From positions 124,001-188,000 of the forward strand of contig NZ_LAQO01000015.1 of the NCBI RefSeq assembly GCF_000971975.1: a DNA stretch of 64,000 nucleotides, read 5' to 3'. The position numbers and the translations under genes are program-made. Within the stretch, counting starts at the first letter, position 1, and each line of letters starts with the position of its first letter. The notes below the pieces were generated by a model, which had not been told where the DNA came from, ran no database searches, and worked only from the letters and a program-made list of their open reading frames with translations. This DNA comes from Paenibacillus algorifonticola. GTDB lineage: Bacteria > Bacillota > Bacilli > Paenibacillales > Paenibacillaceae. This document shows, piece after piece, positions 1-8,197 of the stretch.

Positions 1-1641
1 GTGCTGGATACGAATCAAGTGGCGGCAGGCGGCGACACGATCATGGATCATATTTATATTCATGATAATTATGTGCATGATGTCGATAGCCCGAACGAAT
101 GGCCGAACCAGTATGGCAACGCCTCGTTCAATGGCGGCATTATGTTTTATGTCATTGGCGCTTTAAAGGCCAACATGACGTTCAATGACGTAAGGATTGA
201 AAATAACACAATCGAGAAAGTCGATTTGCTCGCCATTGCCAATTTTAATTACACGACGACAACGGCCTTCCAAGATGAAATTGAACCTTATAACTTGTGG
301 CAAACGAACATTTATATCGGTCACAATTACATGCGTAATATTGGCCAAGGCGCCATTGACGTATGCGATGCGAAGGATGCAATCGTCGAATACAACGTCG
401 TAGACGGCTGGTCCAAGCGCTATAACGCGGAAAGCGCAGGCATTTACCCGTGGAAATCTCAAAATGTAACGTTCCAAAATAACGAGGTTTATGGCGGACC
501 GACGACGACGGGTGCTAACAATGGAGATGGAACAGCCTTTGATTTTGATTCGCCCAATAGCAATATCGTCTATCAATTCAACTATACCCATAACAACCCA
601 ATGGGATGGATGTCCTATCTGGGAAGAAGCAGCAATAATATTGCGAGATATAATATCAGCGACGATAACGCTGCCTATTTGATCAAGTTTGGTTGGTTCG
701 ACGTCGATAGCTCGGCTACGTATTTCCTGAATAACGTCTTTATTTATAACGGCAGTGTAACTAAATTCACGAATTCCAACGCTAATCTGGCCTCCACTTA
801 TTTCAAAAGTGTGCCGTATTATTTTTACAATAACGTTTTTTATGACAAAAATACCCCTTCCTCCAGCTTTTGGCCGAGCAGCTCCGGCAGCTATGGAACG
901 GCTGTATTTAGAAATAATGCGTTTTATGTGACCAATGGCAGCCATGCGGCTGGCGAACCGAATGATCCGGCGAAAGTGATCGCACCTCCTCAAATGGTCA
1001 GCCCTGGGCAGGCGCCAACTTTAGGGGCCAATGGCTTCACAAGTGGCGCCACCGTATGGGATGGCTACAAGCTGCAGGCCACTTCTCCACTCATTAATGC
1101 CGGTTATAATGTGCCGCAATTAGGAACGACCGATTTTTATGGAAATGCATTATTTAATGGGGCGGCTCCGGATATTGGTGCCTTTGAATCGACCGTTACA
1201 GGCGGGGGTGGAGGAGGCCCGACATCGGTCACGGTAGGCGGAACGGTAACGGCAAGCTCTACAAGCAGCCCGACAGGAGAAGAGAAGGAAAAAGCCTTCG
1301 ATGCCAATATTTCGACCAAATGGCTAATCACAACGGGAACAGGCTGGATTCAGTACAAATTTGTAACCGGTGTCTCTCATACCGTAACCTCGTATGCGAT
1401 AACGTCCGCTAACGATGTGCCGGCGAGGGACCCGAAAAATTGGACGCTGCAGGGCTCAAACGACGGAACGAGCTGGACGACGCTGGATACGCGCACGAAT
1501 GAAGCATTTGCCACCCGTTTCTTAACCAAAACGTATACGTTCAGCAATTCAACTGCTTACTCGTATTATCGCCTGAACGTAACGGCGAATAGCGGCGGTG
1601 CAGCACAGCTCCAGCTCGCTGAAATTGGTTTGTTCACGTAA
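1..1641 (+). CDS. Secreted parallel beta-helix protein with C-terminal discoidin-like domain (5' partial)
   Basis: The frame is open from the first base, so the N-terminus, including any signal peptide, probably lies outside the window. Residues 1 to about 395 are rich in short Asn/Gly turns and repeated N-x-V/I-F-x-N-N patterns, typical of right-handed parallel beta-helix proteins such as polysaccharide lyases and hydrolases. A glycine run near residue 400 (TGGGGGGP) acts as a linker to a F5/8 type C (discoidin) carbohydrate-binding-like domain at about 406-545. Two CUT1 sugar permease genes follow on the same strand, so extracellular polysaccharide breakdown feeding the importer is a fair inference. 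No catalytic residues could be assigned, so the enzyme class stays open. Confidence 0.75.
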   Translation: MLDTNQVAAGGDTIMDHIYIHDNYVHDVDSPNEWPNQYGNASFNGGIMFYVIGALKANMTFNDVRIENNTIEKVDLLAIANFNYTTTTAFQDEIEPYNLWQTNIYIGHNYMRNIGQGAIDVCDAKDAIVEYNVVDGWSKRYNAESAGIYPWKSQNVTFQNNEVYGGPTTTGANNGDGTAFDFDSPNSNIVYQFNYTHNNPMGWMSYLGRSSNNIARYNISDDNAAYLIKFGWFDVDSSATYFLNNVFIYNGSVTKFTNSNANLASTYFKSVPYYFYNNVFYDKNTPSSSFWPSSSGSYGTAVFRNNAFYVTNGSHAAGEPNDPAKVIAPPQMVSPGQAPTLGANGFTSGATVWDGYKLQATSPLINAGYNVPQLGTTDFYGNALFNGAAPDIGAFESTVTGGGGGGPTSVTVGGTVTASSTSSPTGEEKEKAFDANISTKWLITTGTGWIQYKFVTGVSHTVTSYAITSANDVPARDPKNWTLQGSNDGTSWTTLDTRTNEAFATRFLTKTYTFSNSTAYSYYRLNVTANSGGAAQLQLAEIGLFT

Positions 1642-1649
1642 AAAGGAAG

Positions 1650-1787
1650 GCAGGGGCCGCCGTTTATCGTTCAAATATAGGAAAGTATATGATTTTTCTA
1701 TCCTTTCTCTATATTCCACCCTCGAAACGGTAGCTTTGCCGCCAGAGGACGGCGACAGCCGTTTACGCTTGGCACGGCGGCTCCTGC
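1650..1787 (+). terminator. Long hairpin after the beta-helix gene, with a repeat copy in its loop
   Basis: Arms at 1650-1663 and 1774-1787 are complementary at 13 of 14 positions. The 98-bp palindromic repeat copy at 1673-1770 lies between them. It sits nine bases after the stop codon at 1641. The arrangement suggests a terminator whose loop was enlarged by the repeat, or a longer version of the same element. There is no clean T-run after the distal arm, so terminator function is inferred. Confidence 0.45.
1673..1770 (+). repeat. 98-bp palindromic intergenic repeat, diverged copy
   Basis: This copy matches the tandem pair at 29067-29262. It begins AAATATAGGAAAG, contains CTTTCTCTATAT, and ends with a GC-rich half (GCCGCCAGAGGACGGCGACA) followed by GCCGTTT. 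Both halves are imperfect palindromes: ATATAGGAAAG pairs with CTTTCTCTATAT, and GAAACG pairs with CGTTT. The middle is diverged from the two downstream copies. No protein is encoded. Confidence 0.7.
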
Positions 1788-1870
1788 AAATAAATAATAA
1801 GCCCATTATAGACCATTGTGCTGCAAAAAGCCGGCAAGCATGATCGCATCACCTGCGGCAGGGGGAAGGA

Positions 1871-2764
1871 ATGAAAACGATGACCATGAAAACGAAAAGA
1901 ACCTTTTTCATCCTCGTATGTTTATTGCCAGGACTATTGCTGTTCTCCTTGTTTAAGGTGTATCCTACGTTTCAAATTTTTCAAAAGTCGCTGTACCTGT
2001 GGACGGGGTTAAGTGATGAGCCGAAATATATCGGGTTTAAAAATTTTGCCGATATGCTTCACGATGAGACGTTTCTGCTGTCCATGCGCAATACGGGCTT
2101 TTTAATGCTGGTCGTGCCGATTGTTACGATTATGATCGCTTTAGTTAATGCATCCATTTTAACGCAATCGAAGCTCAAGGAACGTGGCTTTTACCGAACG
2201 GTTTTCTTTTTTCCAAGCATTCTGTCGTTCGTTGTCATCGCAATCCTTTGGTCCTTTATTTATCATCCTACGATGGGATTTGTAAACACTGGCCTGGAGA
2301 TGGTTGGACTTGAAGAGTGGGCGAAGCCGTGGCTGGGCGATCAGCGCACCGTCCTTTGGGCATTGGCGATTACGTTAATTTGGCAGGCGGCCGGGTATTA
2401 CATGGTCATGTATATGGCAGGGATCGACAGCATTTCACCGGAGCTTTATGAAGCTGCCGACCTTGATGGGGCAACCCGCATACAGCAATTTTTCCGCATT
2501 ACGATTCCGATGCTTTGGGAGATTATTCGCGTCACGATTATTTTCAGCATTAACGGTGTCCTTAGCATTAGCTTTATCATTGTTTCGATTATGACAGGGG
2601 GCGGGCCTGACCGGCATTCGGAAGTCGTTATGACTTATTTGTATGCCCAAGCCTTCACCAACTCGAATTTTGGCTATGCGATGGCGATCGGGGTTGTCGT
2701 ATTTATGATTTCGATGCTGCTCGCGCTTGTAAGCAATAAATTAACCGAAAGGGGATCGTATTAA
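1871..2764 (+). CDS. Carbohydrate ABC transporter permease, MalF/UgpA type (CUT1)
   Basis: Integral membrane subunit of an ATP-driven oligosaccharide importer, 297 aa with about six membrane segments; the first lies at about 12-32. The conserved cytoplasmic EAA loop, which docks the ATPase, is visible near residue 195 as YEAADLDGATRIQQFFRITIP. The GGGP motif near the C-terminus is typical of the MalF branch. The ATG at 1871 directly abuts an AAGGA sequence; the in-frame ATG at 1880 has better spacing and may be the true start. The MalG-type partner starts one base after the stop codon. No binding protein or ATPase gene is present in this cluster within the window. Confidence 0.9.
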   Translation: MKTMTMKTKRTFFILVCLLPGLLLFSLFKVYPTFQIFQKSLYLWTGLSDEPKYIGFKNFADMLHDETFLLSMRNTGFLMLVVPIVTIMIALVNASILTQSKLKERGFYRTVFFFPSILSFVVIAILWSFIYHPTMGFVNTGLEMVGLEEWAKPWLGDQRTVLWALAITLIWQAAGYYMVMYMAGIDSISPELYEAADLDGATRIQQFFRITIPMLWEIIRVTIIFSINGVLSISFIIVSIMTGGGPDRHSEVVMTYLYAQAFTNSNFGYAMAIGVVVFMISMLLALVSNKLTERGSY

Positions 2765-2765
2765 C

Positions 2766-3605
2766 ATGTCCTCTTTAACATCCATTACGGGAAAAACCGT
2801 TCTTCGCCTCTTTTTACTCGTGCAGGCCCTATTAGTCGTCTATCCTCTTGTGTGGAATGTACTGGCGTCCTTCAAAACCAATACAGAGGTTATGGAAAAT
2901 CCTTGGAGGCTGCCGTCGAGCCTAAATTGGAGCAACTATGTTCATGCTTTTTCGACGGCGAAAATGGGCGATTACATGATCAACTCCGTTATCATCGTTA
3001 TATTATCGATGGCTGTGCTGTTGATTGCGGCGGTTCCCTCTGCTTACGTGCTGGGGCGGATGAAATTCCGCTTGCGTGGATTTATATCGCAATTTTATAT
3101 GGCTGGGCTGTTTATCGGAGGCGTCTACATTATCGTGCCGCTGTTCATTTTAATGAATGAATGGCAGATGCTCGATAATCGCTTTTGGTTAAGCACCGTT
3201 TATGCGACAGGAAGCTTGCCGTTCTCTATTTATTTGCTTACCGGCTTCATGAAGTCGATCCCGCAAGATTACGAAGAAGCGGCCATGATGGATGGCTGCG
3301 GCTATTTCGGGATTTTGCTGCGCATTATTGTACCGATGGCACGGCCGGGGATTATTACGCTGACTGTCTTCAGCTTCTTTGACTTCTGGAATGAATATGT
3401 GCTGGCGATGACCTTCATTACCAGCGACAGCAAGAAGACGATACCGGTTGGTTTGTCTAATTTGATGCAAATCCAGCAATTTGCTACAGATTGGGGCGCC
3501 CTTTTCGCCGGCTTGGTCATTGTGCTTGCGCCAACTATTATCGTCTATGCGCTGCTGCAGAAAAAATTAACAAACGGCATGTCGCTTGGTGGAGTAAAAG
3601 GCTAG
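2766..3605 (+). CDS. Carbohydrate ABC transporter permease, MalG type (CUT1)
   Basis: Second membrane subunit of the importer, 279 aa. It has the MalG-branch N-terminus with a first membrane helix at about 10-30, the VWNVLASFKTN motif at about 29-39, an EAA loop (YEEAAMMDGCGYFG) at about 168-181, and the characteristic C-terminus ending LGGVKG. AAAGGGG lies upstream of the ATG and the gap to the previous gene is one base, so translation is probably coupled. The substrate is unknown; the neighbouring beta-helix protein suggests a plant or exopolysaccharide oligomer. Confidence 0.92.
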   Translation: MSSLTSITGKTVLRLFLLVQALLVVYPLVWNVLASFKTNTEVMENPWRLPSSLNWSNYVHAFSTAKMGDYMINSVIIVILSMAVLLIAAVPSAYVLGRMKFRLRGFISQFYMAGLFIGGVYIIVPLFILMNEWQMLDNRFWLSTVYATGSLPFSIYLLTGFMKSIPQDYEEAAMMDGCGYFGILLRIIVPMARPGIITLTVFSFFDFWNEYVLAMTFITSDSKKTIPVGLSNLMQIQQFATDWGALFAGLVIVLAPTIIVYALLQKKLTNGMSLGGVKG

Positions 3606-3707
3606 GTGCAGCTTTAACCGATAAGCTGATTCGGGCTAATATAAGCGATAGGAGAATTAGGGACTTAGGGCTGCTTAGGGGATAATGATTCCGAATGGAG
3701 GAGAAAA

Positions 3708-4790
3708 ATGAACCGGACAGGGGCTAATAAGACGGTTTTCCGCAGGGCTAAGTTTCGAATGGTGCTAATCGCTGCCGTTGTTGGGTTATTAGCGGCTATT
3801 TCCGCTGTAGGTATGGCGGCCTTTTTGCCCTCCGAGCCGCAAGAAGAGCCAGTCATCATGGAGGTCGGGGGCTTGCCGGTAACCGAAGCCGAGTTTCTGC
3901 TTTATATGGATAAGGAAAGAGGAGCCGTTACCAACTATTTCAACGTAACTTATGGGGCCGAAGATAGTGAAGCCTATTGGACGGAAACATTCGGAGCAGA
4001 GCGCCCGATTGATAAGCTTAAACAGCAAGCAATGAACGAGGCTGTCAAAGGAAAAACATTGCAGCTGCTGGCAGTAGAAAAGGGGCTTGTAACAGACAGC
4101 TCCTTTCAAAGCTTTGTTAACCAATGGGAAAAAAATAATACAGAGCGGGGCGAAAGTTTAGATCAGGGGCAGGCGATTTTTGGTTTGGCGCAATACGATC
4201 TCAGCCAGTATTACTTCTATTCATTAAGCCAATTAAGGCTGGACCTTGAGGAGCAGCTGGGAGAAGAGGCACTGAAGGTGACGAAGGAGGAAGTGAAGGA
4301 CCGTTATCAATTCCATGCTGCAAAGTTTGAAAATCAAACCCAAATCACCTTCAATGAACTGTCCGTCTCCTACAGCAATGAAGAAAGGGAAGCAGCAGGC
4401 GAAAAAATAAAGCTGGCTCTTAAGCTGCTAGACTCCGGTACTCCTTTTGAAGAAGTAGGAAGGAAGTACGGCAAAGACGGCATACGTCAGAGCACGCTCG
4501 TTCTAAACGAGCAAGCCTCCCCGCTTAAGGCCGACTCCATGCTGAAGCAAGCCGCCGAAAAATTAAAGGCTGGCGAGCATTCTGCCATTATTGACAGAGG
4601 CAGCAGCTTCTCCATTATTCAAATGATTAACAAAAATGAACAGTATGCGGTTCCCATTGCGACTCTTGAATCCCAGCTGCAAAGCGAAGTGCTTCATCAT
4701 AAATTCGAGCGTTACGTTGCGGAAAAGGTAAAAGCAGTGAAGATCAGCATCAATCAAGAAGCCTTCGATCGGCTGAAGGCAGGATCATGA
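3708..4790 (+). CDS. Membrane-anchored SurA/PrsA-like peptidyl-prolyl isomerase (foldase)
   Basis: A 360-aa protein with a basic N-terminus (about residues 1-17) and one hydrophobic segment at about 18-40, so it is probably anchored with its body outside the membrane. Residues about 45-200 resemble the SurA N-terminal chaperone region (PVTEAEFLLYMDKE, then long helices). Residues about 210-340 fit a parvulin-like domain, with the order beta strand, helix rich in charged residues, LKAGEHS loop, and FSIIQM strand. ATGGAGGAG lies just before the ATG. It follows the permease pair by 102 bases on the same strand and may help fold the secreted enzymes of the locus. Catalytic parvulin residues are not clearly conserved. 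Confidence 0.7.
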   Translation: MNRTGANKTVFRRAKFRMVLIAAVVGLLAAISAVGMAAFLPSEPQEEPVIMEVGGLPVTEAEFLLYMDKERGAVTNYFNVTYGAEDSEAYWTETFGAERPIDKLKQQAMNEAVKGKTLQLLAVEKGLVTDSSFQSFVNQWEKNNTERGESLDQGQAIFGLAQYDLSQYYFYSLSQLRLDLEEQLGEEALKVTKEEVKDRYQFHAAKFENQTQITFNELSVSYSNEEREAAGEKIKLALKLLDSGTPFEEVGRKYGKDGIRQSTLVLNEQASPLKADSMLKQAAEKLKAGEHSAIIDRGSSFSIIQMINKNEQYAVPIATLESQLQSEVLHHKFERYVAEKVKAVKISINQEAFDRLKAGS

Positions 4791-4810
4791 ACTGCCAAGC
4801 AGGAGCGACT

Positions 4811-5220
4811 AGGGTGTGTATGCAATCCGGAGCCGGGGTGCAACTCCTTGCTTAGCGCTTATTCAAGGCCAATCTTATCGGACGATTCAAGGCCGAGGAA
4901 CCGCAGTTTGTGATTTTTGCTGAGAGCTCTGTAGCTGAGAGCACTGTTGCTGAGATCTCAAAGCTCGGGACGGTCACTCCTTTTTTGGAGGACTGAGGTT
5001 CCGCTATTCTGGCTTTTGACCCGATTTCAGGCCGTAAGCGGACAGGAAATCCGTTATCGTCCTCCTCATCCCGTCAAAATGACCATTTGCGGAGCATTAG
5101 CGTCTCCTGAGTCCGCAGCCTGTGCCATAACCCTTGATCCTGTTGAAATAGCTGCTGCTGTGTCCGCCAAGTCTAGCTTTGTTAAGGGTGAACCCCTGAA
5201 ACGAAGAGCATGAAGCTTCC
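4811..5220 (+). repeat. Dispersed intergenic repeat, copy A
   Basis: One of four related copies in this window (others at 9424-9840, 35194-35570 and 44035-44225). The conserved core starts at 4987 with GGAGGACTGAGGTTCCGCTA and continues through AAGCGGACAGGAAATCCGTTA, then CTCCTGAGTCCGC and GTGTCCGCCAAG. The left end (AGGGTGTGTATGCAA, 4811) resembles the left end of copy B. The copy ends near GAAGCTTCC (about 5220) and lacks the last part seen in B and C. It lies between the foldase stop and the terminator at 5244. No credible protein is encoded; the open frame inside (4947-5213) is not conserved between copies. Confidence 0.8.
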
Positions 5221-5243
5221 ATTTGCCAACTATCAAAATTTAA

Positions 5244-5292
5244 AACGAGGCTGTCCCGGAGATCATTTCTGACCTTTCGAGACAGCCTCGTT
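5244..5292 (-). terminator. Rho-independent terminator of the quinone-oxidoreductase-like gene, probably bidirectional
   Basis: A perfect 12-bp stem (AACGAGGCTGTC at 5244-5255 with GACAGCCTCGTT at 5281-5292) lies 39 bases beyond the stop of the minus-strand gene ending at 5331. Its minus-strand exit is followed by TTTTAAATTTTG. It may also stop transcription arriving from the plus strand. Confidence 0.8.
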
Positions 5293-5330
5293 CATTTTCC
5301 TGTCCTGACTATTCTATTGGCGACGATAGC

Positions 5331-6188
5331 TTAACGTTCAGAAAGAGCGGTAACAAATGCGCTCAATGGGGTAGCTGGACGTCCAAGCAGCGTTTCCAGA
5401 TCATTGCTTTCCACATCGAGGGAGCCTTCACGGATTGGGCCTTGCATATCAACAAACATCGCTACGACAAAATCAGGCAGGCCTGCTTGAGCCAAAGCTT
5501 GACCGAGTGCAGCGTCGTCTACATCCACAACGTTGATTTCTTTGCCCAATGCTTCACCAGTGATAGCTGCGAGCTCAGCTTGCGTGCGAGGCTTGCCCGA
5601 CAGCTCGTAGACGGTATTGTCGTGTCCTTCGCCAGCCAGAACTGCTGCTGCCGCTTCGGCATAATCGCTGCGTAATGCCCAGCCTGCACGCGCAGTGCCA
5701 GCGGCATTCAGCCAAGGTGCTCCGTGGATGGCGCCTTGCACGCTGCCAGCTTCGTTTTCAGCATACCAGTTGTTCCGCAGCAGAGAATATGGAATTCCCG
5801 TTGCAAGAATCGCTTCTTCCGCAGCGCGGTGGACTTCTGCGAGGGAGAGCGTGCTCTTATCTGCTTTGGCAACACTTGTGTAAGCAATGAAGCCTACGCC
5901 TGCTTTTTTGGCGGCGTCGATAGCGGCTTGATGCTGGCGAATACGTGTAGCATTATCTGCATCAGCGGAAACGATCAGCAAACGGTCCACACCAGCAAAT
6001 GCTGTATCGAGGGTTTCGGGCTGATCAAAGTCACCGTGGCGTACGTCAATGCCTTGTGCTTGCAAATGCGCGGCTTTTTCTGGCGTACGCACACTTACTG
6101 CAAGCTGTTCAGCGGGCAGTTTTTTTAATAGTGTATCGATTACGAGGGAGCCAAATTGTCCAGTTGCGCCAGTTACTAAAATTTTCAT
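5331..6188 (-). CDS. NmrA/SDR-family NAD(P)H:quinone oxidoreductase (QOR2/YtfG-like)
   Basis: A 285-aa Rossmann-fold protein. The dinucleotide-binding motif GATGQFGS is at residues 7-14, followed by the NmrA-type pattern of a variable substrate pocket. AYTSV, SLAEVHRAAEEA and LLRNNWYAEN are hallmarks of the QOR2 branch (E. coli YtfG), which reduces quinones with NADPH. A conventional SDR Tyr-x-x-x-Lys pair is absent, as in that family. ATGGAGGAATCATG gives a good ribosome site. The gene lies downstream of the Rrf2 regulator at 6347-6763 on the same strand, with shared GTAACTA half-sites upstream, so redox- or electrophile-responsive expression is likely. Confidence 0.85.
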   Translation of the reverse strand: MKILVTGATGQFGSLVIDTLLKKLPAEQLAVSVRTPEKAAHLQAQGIDVRHGDFDQPETLDTAFAGVDRLLIVSADADNATRIRQHQAAIDAAKKAGVGFIAYTSVAKADKSTLSLAEVHRAAEEAILATGIPYSLLRNNWYAENEAGSVQGAIHGAPWLNAAGTARAGWALRSDYAEAAAAVLAGEGHDNTVYELSGKPRTQAELAAITGEALGKEINVVDVDDAALGQALAQAGLPDFVVAMFVDMQGPIREGSLDVESNDLETLLGRPATPLSAFVTALSER

Positions 6189-6263
6189 GATTCATTCCTC
6201 CATTGGTTGGGTTTGTGTGAAATAAAACGGGATTCAACTATTGAATTCCCCTTGTAGCCTAGC

Positions 6264-6308
6264 TTTAGTTACTTTTGAAACTTTCACTGTTATAACCTAA
6301 GTAGTTAC
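6264..6308 (-). promoter_or_regulatory. GTAACTA half-sites upstream of the quinone oxidoreductase gene (probable Rrf2 operator)
   Basis: On the minus strand GTAACTA occurs twice, at about 6302-6308 and about 6266-6272. The first is part of the imperfect dyad TAACTACTTAGGTTA (6292-6306). The same half-site forms the perfect dyad that overlaps the promoter of the Rrf2 gene, which suggests one regulator controls both genes. Confidence 0.5.
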
Positions 6309-6320
6309 AACGAGGGCGTA

Positions 6321-6348
6321 AAAAAAAGCCGTTGCAAGAGCTTTTTTT
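6321..6348 (-). terminator. Terminator of the Rrf2 regulator gene
   Basis: AAAAAAAGC (6321-6329) pairs with GCTTTTTTT (6340-6348), giving an A/T-tailed 9-bp hairpin that overlaps the stop codon of the minus-strand regulator. It would separate the regulator from the downstream oxidoreductase gene, which then needs its own promoter. Confidence 0.6.
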
Positions 6349-6763
6349 AACAGACTTGTCCCAGTATCTTCGCAATGCTCACGCTGCTCAATCTCTGCTC
6401 CATAGCGGCTTGAGCTTCAGCCAGTTCTGCCGTAAGCGAGGCTTCAATGGTTCTGCCTACAGGGCATCGCGGGCTAGGATTTTGATGAAAATTGAACAAG
6501 GGTCCCTCATCAATGACTTCAACTGCATCATACACTTCCAATAAGCTAATAGATGCGGGGTCCTTCAATAGAGTAGCACCACCGACACCGGGCCGGACGC
6601 TAATCAAACCGGCTTTTTTCAGCTGGGCCATAATTCTTCGGATGACGACGGGATTCGTATTCACGCTGCCAGCAATAATATCCCCTGTGCAATCTCCCGG
6701 CATAACAGCAATCAACGTAAGAATATGGACGCCCATCGAGAAGCGGCTGCTGAATTGTTTCAT
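6347..6763 (-). CDS. Rrf2-family transcriptional regulator (YwnA-like)
   Basis: A 138-aa DNA-binding protein. The start is placed at the ATG at 6763 (MKQFSSRFSMGVHIL), which has GGTGGTG upstream; an open frame continues to 6814 but would run through the promoter. The winged-helix HTH covers about residues 1-80, with VIRRIMAQLKKAGLISVRPG as recognition and wing region, then the GGATLLKDP segment typical of Rrf2 proteins. Only one cysteine (CPVG) appears where IscR and NsrR have three, so no iron-sulfur cluster is expected and redox or ligand sensing is more likely. A palindrome overlaps its own promoter, implying autoregulation. Confidence 0.88.
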   Translation of the reverse strand: MKQFSSRFSMGVHILTLIAVMPGDCTGDIIAGSVNTNPVVIRRIMAQLKKAGLISVRPGVGGATLLKDPASISLLEVYDAVEVIDEGPLFNFHQNPSPRCPVGRTIEASLTAELAEAQAAMEQRLSSVSIAKILGQVC

Positions 6764-6779
6764 TGTTATCACCACCGTT

Positions 6780-6814
6780 GTAACTATCATAGTTACTTCT
6801 AAGCGTAATGTCAA
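6780..6814 (-). promoter_or_regulatory. Promoter and palindromic operator of the Rrf2 gene
   Basis: On the minus strand TTGACA (6814-6809) is separated by exactly 17 bases from TATGAT (6791-6786), a near-consensus sigma-A promoter. The 17-base dyad GTAACTATSATAGTTAC (6780-6796) overlaps the -10 box, the classic layout for autorepression. Confidence 0.8.
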
Positions 6815-6974
6815 TCCTGTTATTTTATTTTTTTGTGTTTTGGTTCATTGATTTTGCATGACTTGGGTGAAGAGAAATCTAAGAAGATGTTACTGGCCTA
6901 TAGTCTTTGATTCGTATGATATACTAAAAATGTGTCATTTTGTAAAATATGAGATCAATAAAGGGTGGTTTTCA

Positions 6975-8141
6975 ATGATCCTAACAAAAGGTCAAAAAAT
7001 CGATGTTACAAAAGGTCGCGGGATTTCTGATGTTGTCATTGGGCTTTCTTGGCAGACGGCAGATGCAGCAATCGATATAAATGCATCAGCTTTTCTCTTA
7101 AATCAAGCAGGTGTATGTGCCCAAGATGAAGATATGATCTTCTACAATCAACCATTCAGCCGGCAGCATGCCGTTACGCACGCAGGCCCGGTGAATGGAG
7201 ATCAAGAGCATATAAAAATTTCGGTAGGGAAGGTACCGAGTGATATACACAAAATCGCGGTAACACTCACCATTCATGAGGGGGAACTGCACGGCCAAGC
7301 CTTTTCCCAGGTTCGTGGCGCCGTAGGACGAATCTATAACCCAATCAACGGCGAGGAGATAGGAAGATTCAATTTCGGTGAAGGTCTTAGCATAGAAACA
7401 GCTATCGTTGTTGGGGAGTTTTATCTCCATAAAGGGGAGTGGAAGTTTAACGCTGTCGGAAGCGGATTTGAGGGAGGGCTCGCCGATCTTGTTAGAAATT
7501 TTGGACTCAAGGTATCGAGCGAATCACATGTGGAAGCAGCAGCCGCTGCTGAACCTGCCGCTGTCCCTGCCAAGCCGAGCCAACTGCTAAAAGTGGAGCT
7601 CAAGAAGAAAGAGAGCATTAATATTCAAAAGTCAGCCAAGGTTACGGCGACTCTGGAATGGCAAACAGACAGGGATTTGGATCTATACTGTTTTTATGTA
7701 ACAAAGGACAGGGAGGTTGGCAAAGTCTATTATCGCAACCTTGGATCGAAACATATTGCACCGTACATTCAACTGGATGGGGATGCTATGGGGCAGGGTA
7801 AAGAAACGATAGTTATTCATCGGCCAGAAGCGTTAAGCTTCGTTTTATTTGCTGCCTATAGCGCAATAAGCAATGGATCGGGCAGCTTTAGATCGATGGA
7901 GGTTCGCGCAGTTGTTGAAAATCATCAGGGCCATACCGTAACAGCACCACTGCTTGAAGAAAACAATTATGCCTATTGGGTAGCAATTGTCCATATCGAT
8001 TTCACAGATGCCAAGCAAATGCGAGTCAGCCACGTAGAAAAATACTCCAATGATGGGGTGGAGCGCAGTCCGCTTCTTTATGAAAAAGGCGATTTTAAAA
8101 TGGATGTTGGTCCAGAAGAATTTAAGGATGATTGGGACTGA
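6975..8141 (+). CDS. TerD-family stress protein with TerD-like N-terminus and TerA-like C-terminus
   Basis: A 388-aa cytosolic protein. The ATG at 6975 (MILTKGQKIDVTKG) follows AAGGGTGG; this is the usual TerD N-terminus, so the upstream extension of the frame is rejected. Residues 1 to about 180 form a TerD domain (DINASAFLL, FYNQP, GEFYLHKGEWKF). The acidic GDN/DDE calcium-loop region is weaker than in canonical TerD, reading GPVNGDQEH. After an Ala/Pro-rich linker at about 190-205, residues about 220-385 match the TerA type (DRDLDLYCFYVTKD, FAAYSAISNG, YWVAIVHIDFTD, SPLLYEKGDFKMDVGPEEF). The family is linked to tellurite and general envelope stress. No other ter genes are adjacent. Confidence 0.82.
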   Translation: MILTKGQKIDVTKGRGISDVVIGLSWQTADAAIDINASAFLLNQAGVCAQDEDMIFYNQPFSRQHAVTHAGPVNGDQEHIKISVGKVPSDIHKIAVTLTIHEGELHGQAFSQVRGAVGRIYNPINGEEIGRFNFGEGLSIETAIVVGEFYLHKGEWKFNAVGSGFEGGLADLVRNFGLKVSSESHVEAAAAAEPAAVPAKPSQLLKVELKKKESINIQKSAKVTATLEWQTDRDLDLYCFYVTKDREVGKVYYRNLGSKHIAPYIQLDGDAMGQGKETIVIHRPEALSFVLFAAYSAISNGSGSFRSMEVRAVVENHQGHTVTAPLLEENNYAYWVAIVHIDFTDAKQMRVSHVEKYSNDGVERSPLLYEKGDFKMDVGPEEFKDDWD

Positions 8142-8152
8142 ATGACGATGTT

Positions 8153-8174
8153 GCAATGCTATTGCATTGCTTTT
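8153..8174 (+). terminator. Terminator after the TerD/TerA-like gene
   Basis: GCAATGC (8153-8159) pairs with GCATTGC (8164-8170) and is followed by TTTT, twelve bases after the stop codon at 8141. Confidence 0.65.
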
Positions 8175-8197
8175 AACCTGCGAATAGGAAGTGTTAT

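Noticed and set aside
163-993. 276-aa open frame on the minus strand inside the beta-helix gene
   Set aside because: It is a mirror of the plus-strand gene, lacks a ribosome site and has no recognisable domain.
4947-5213. 88-aa open frame inside repeat copy A
   Set aside because: The frame is broken in copies B, C and D, so the conserved element is not protein-coding.
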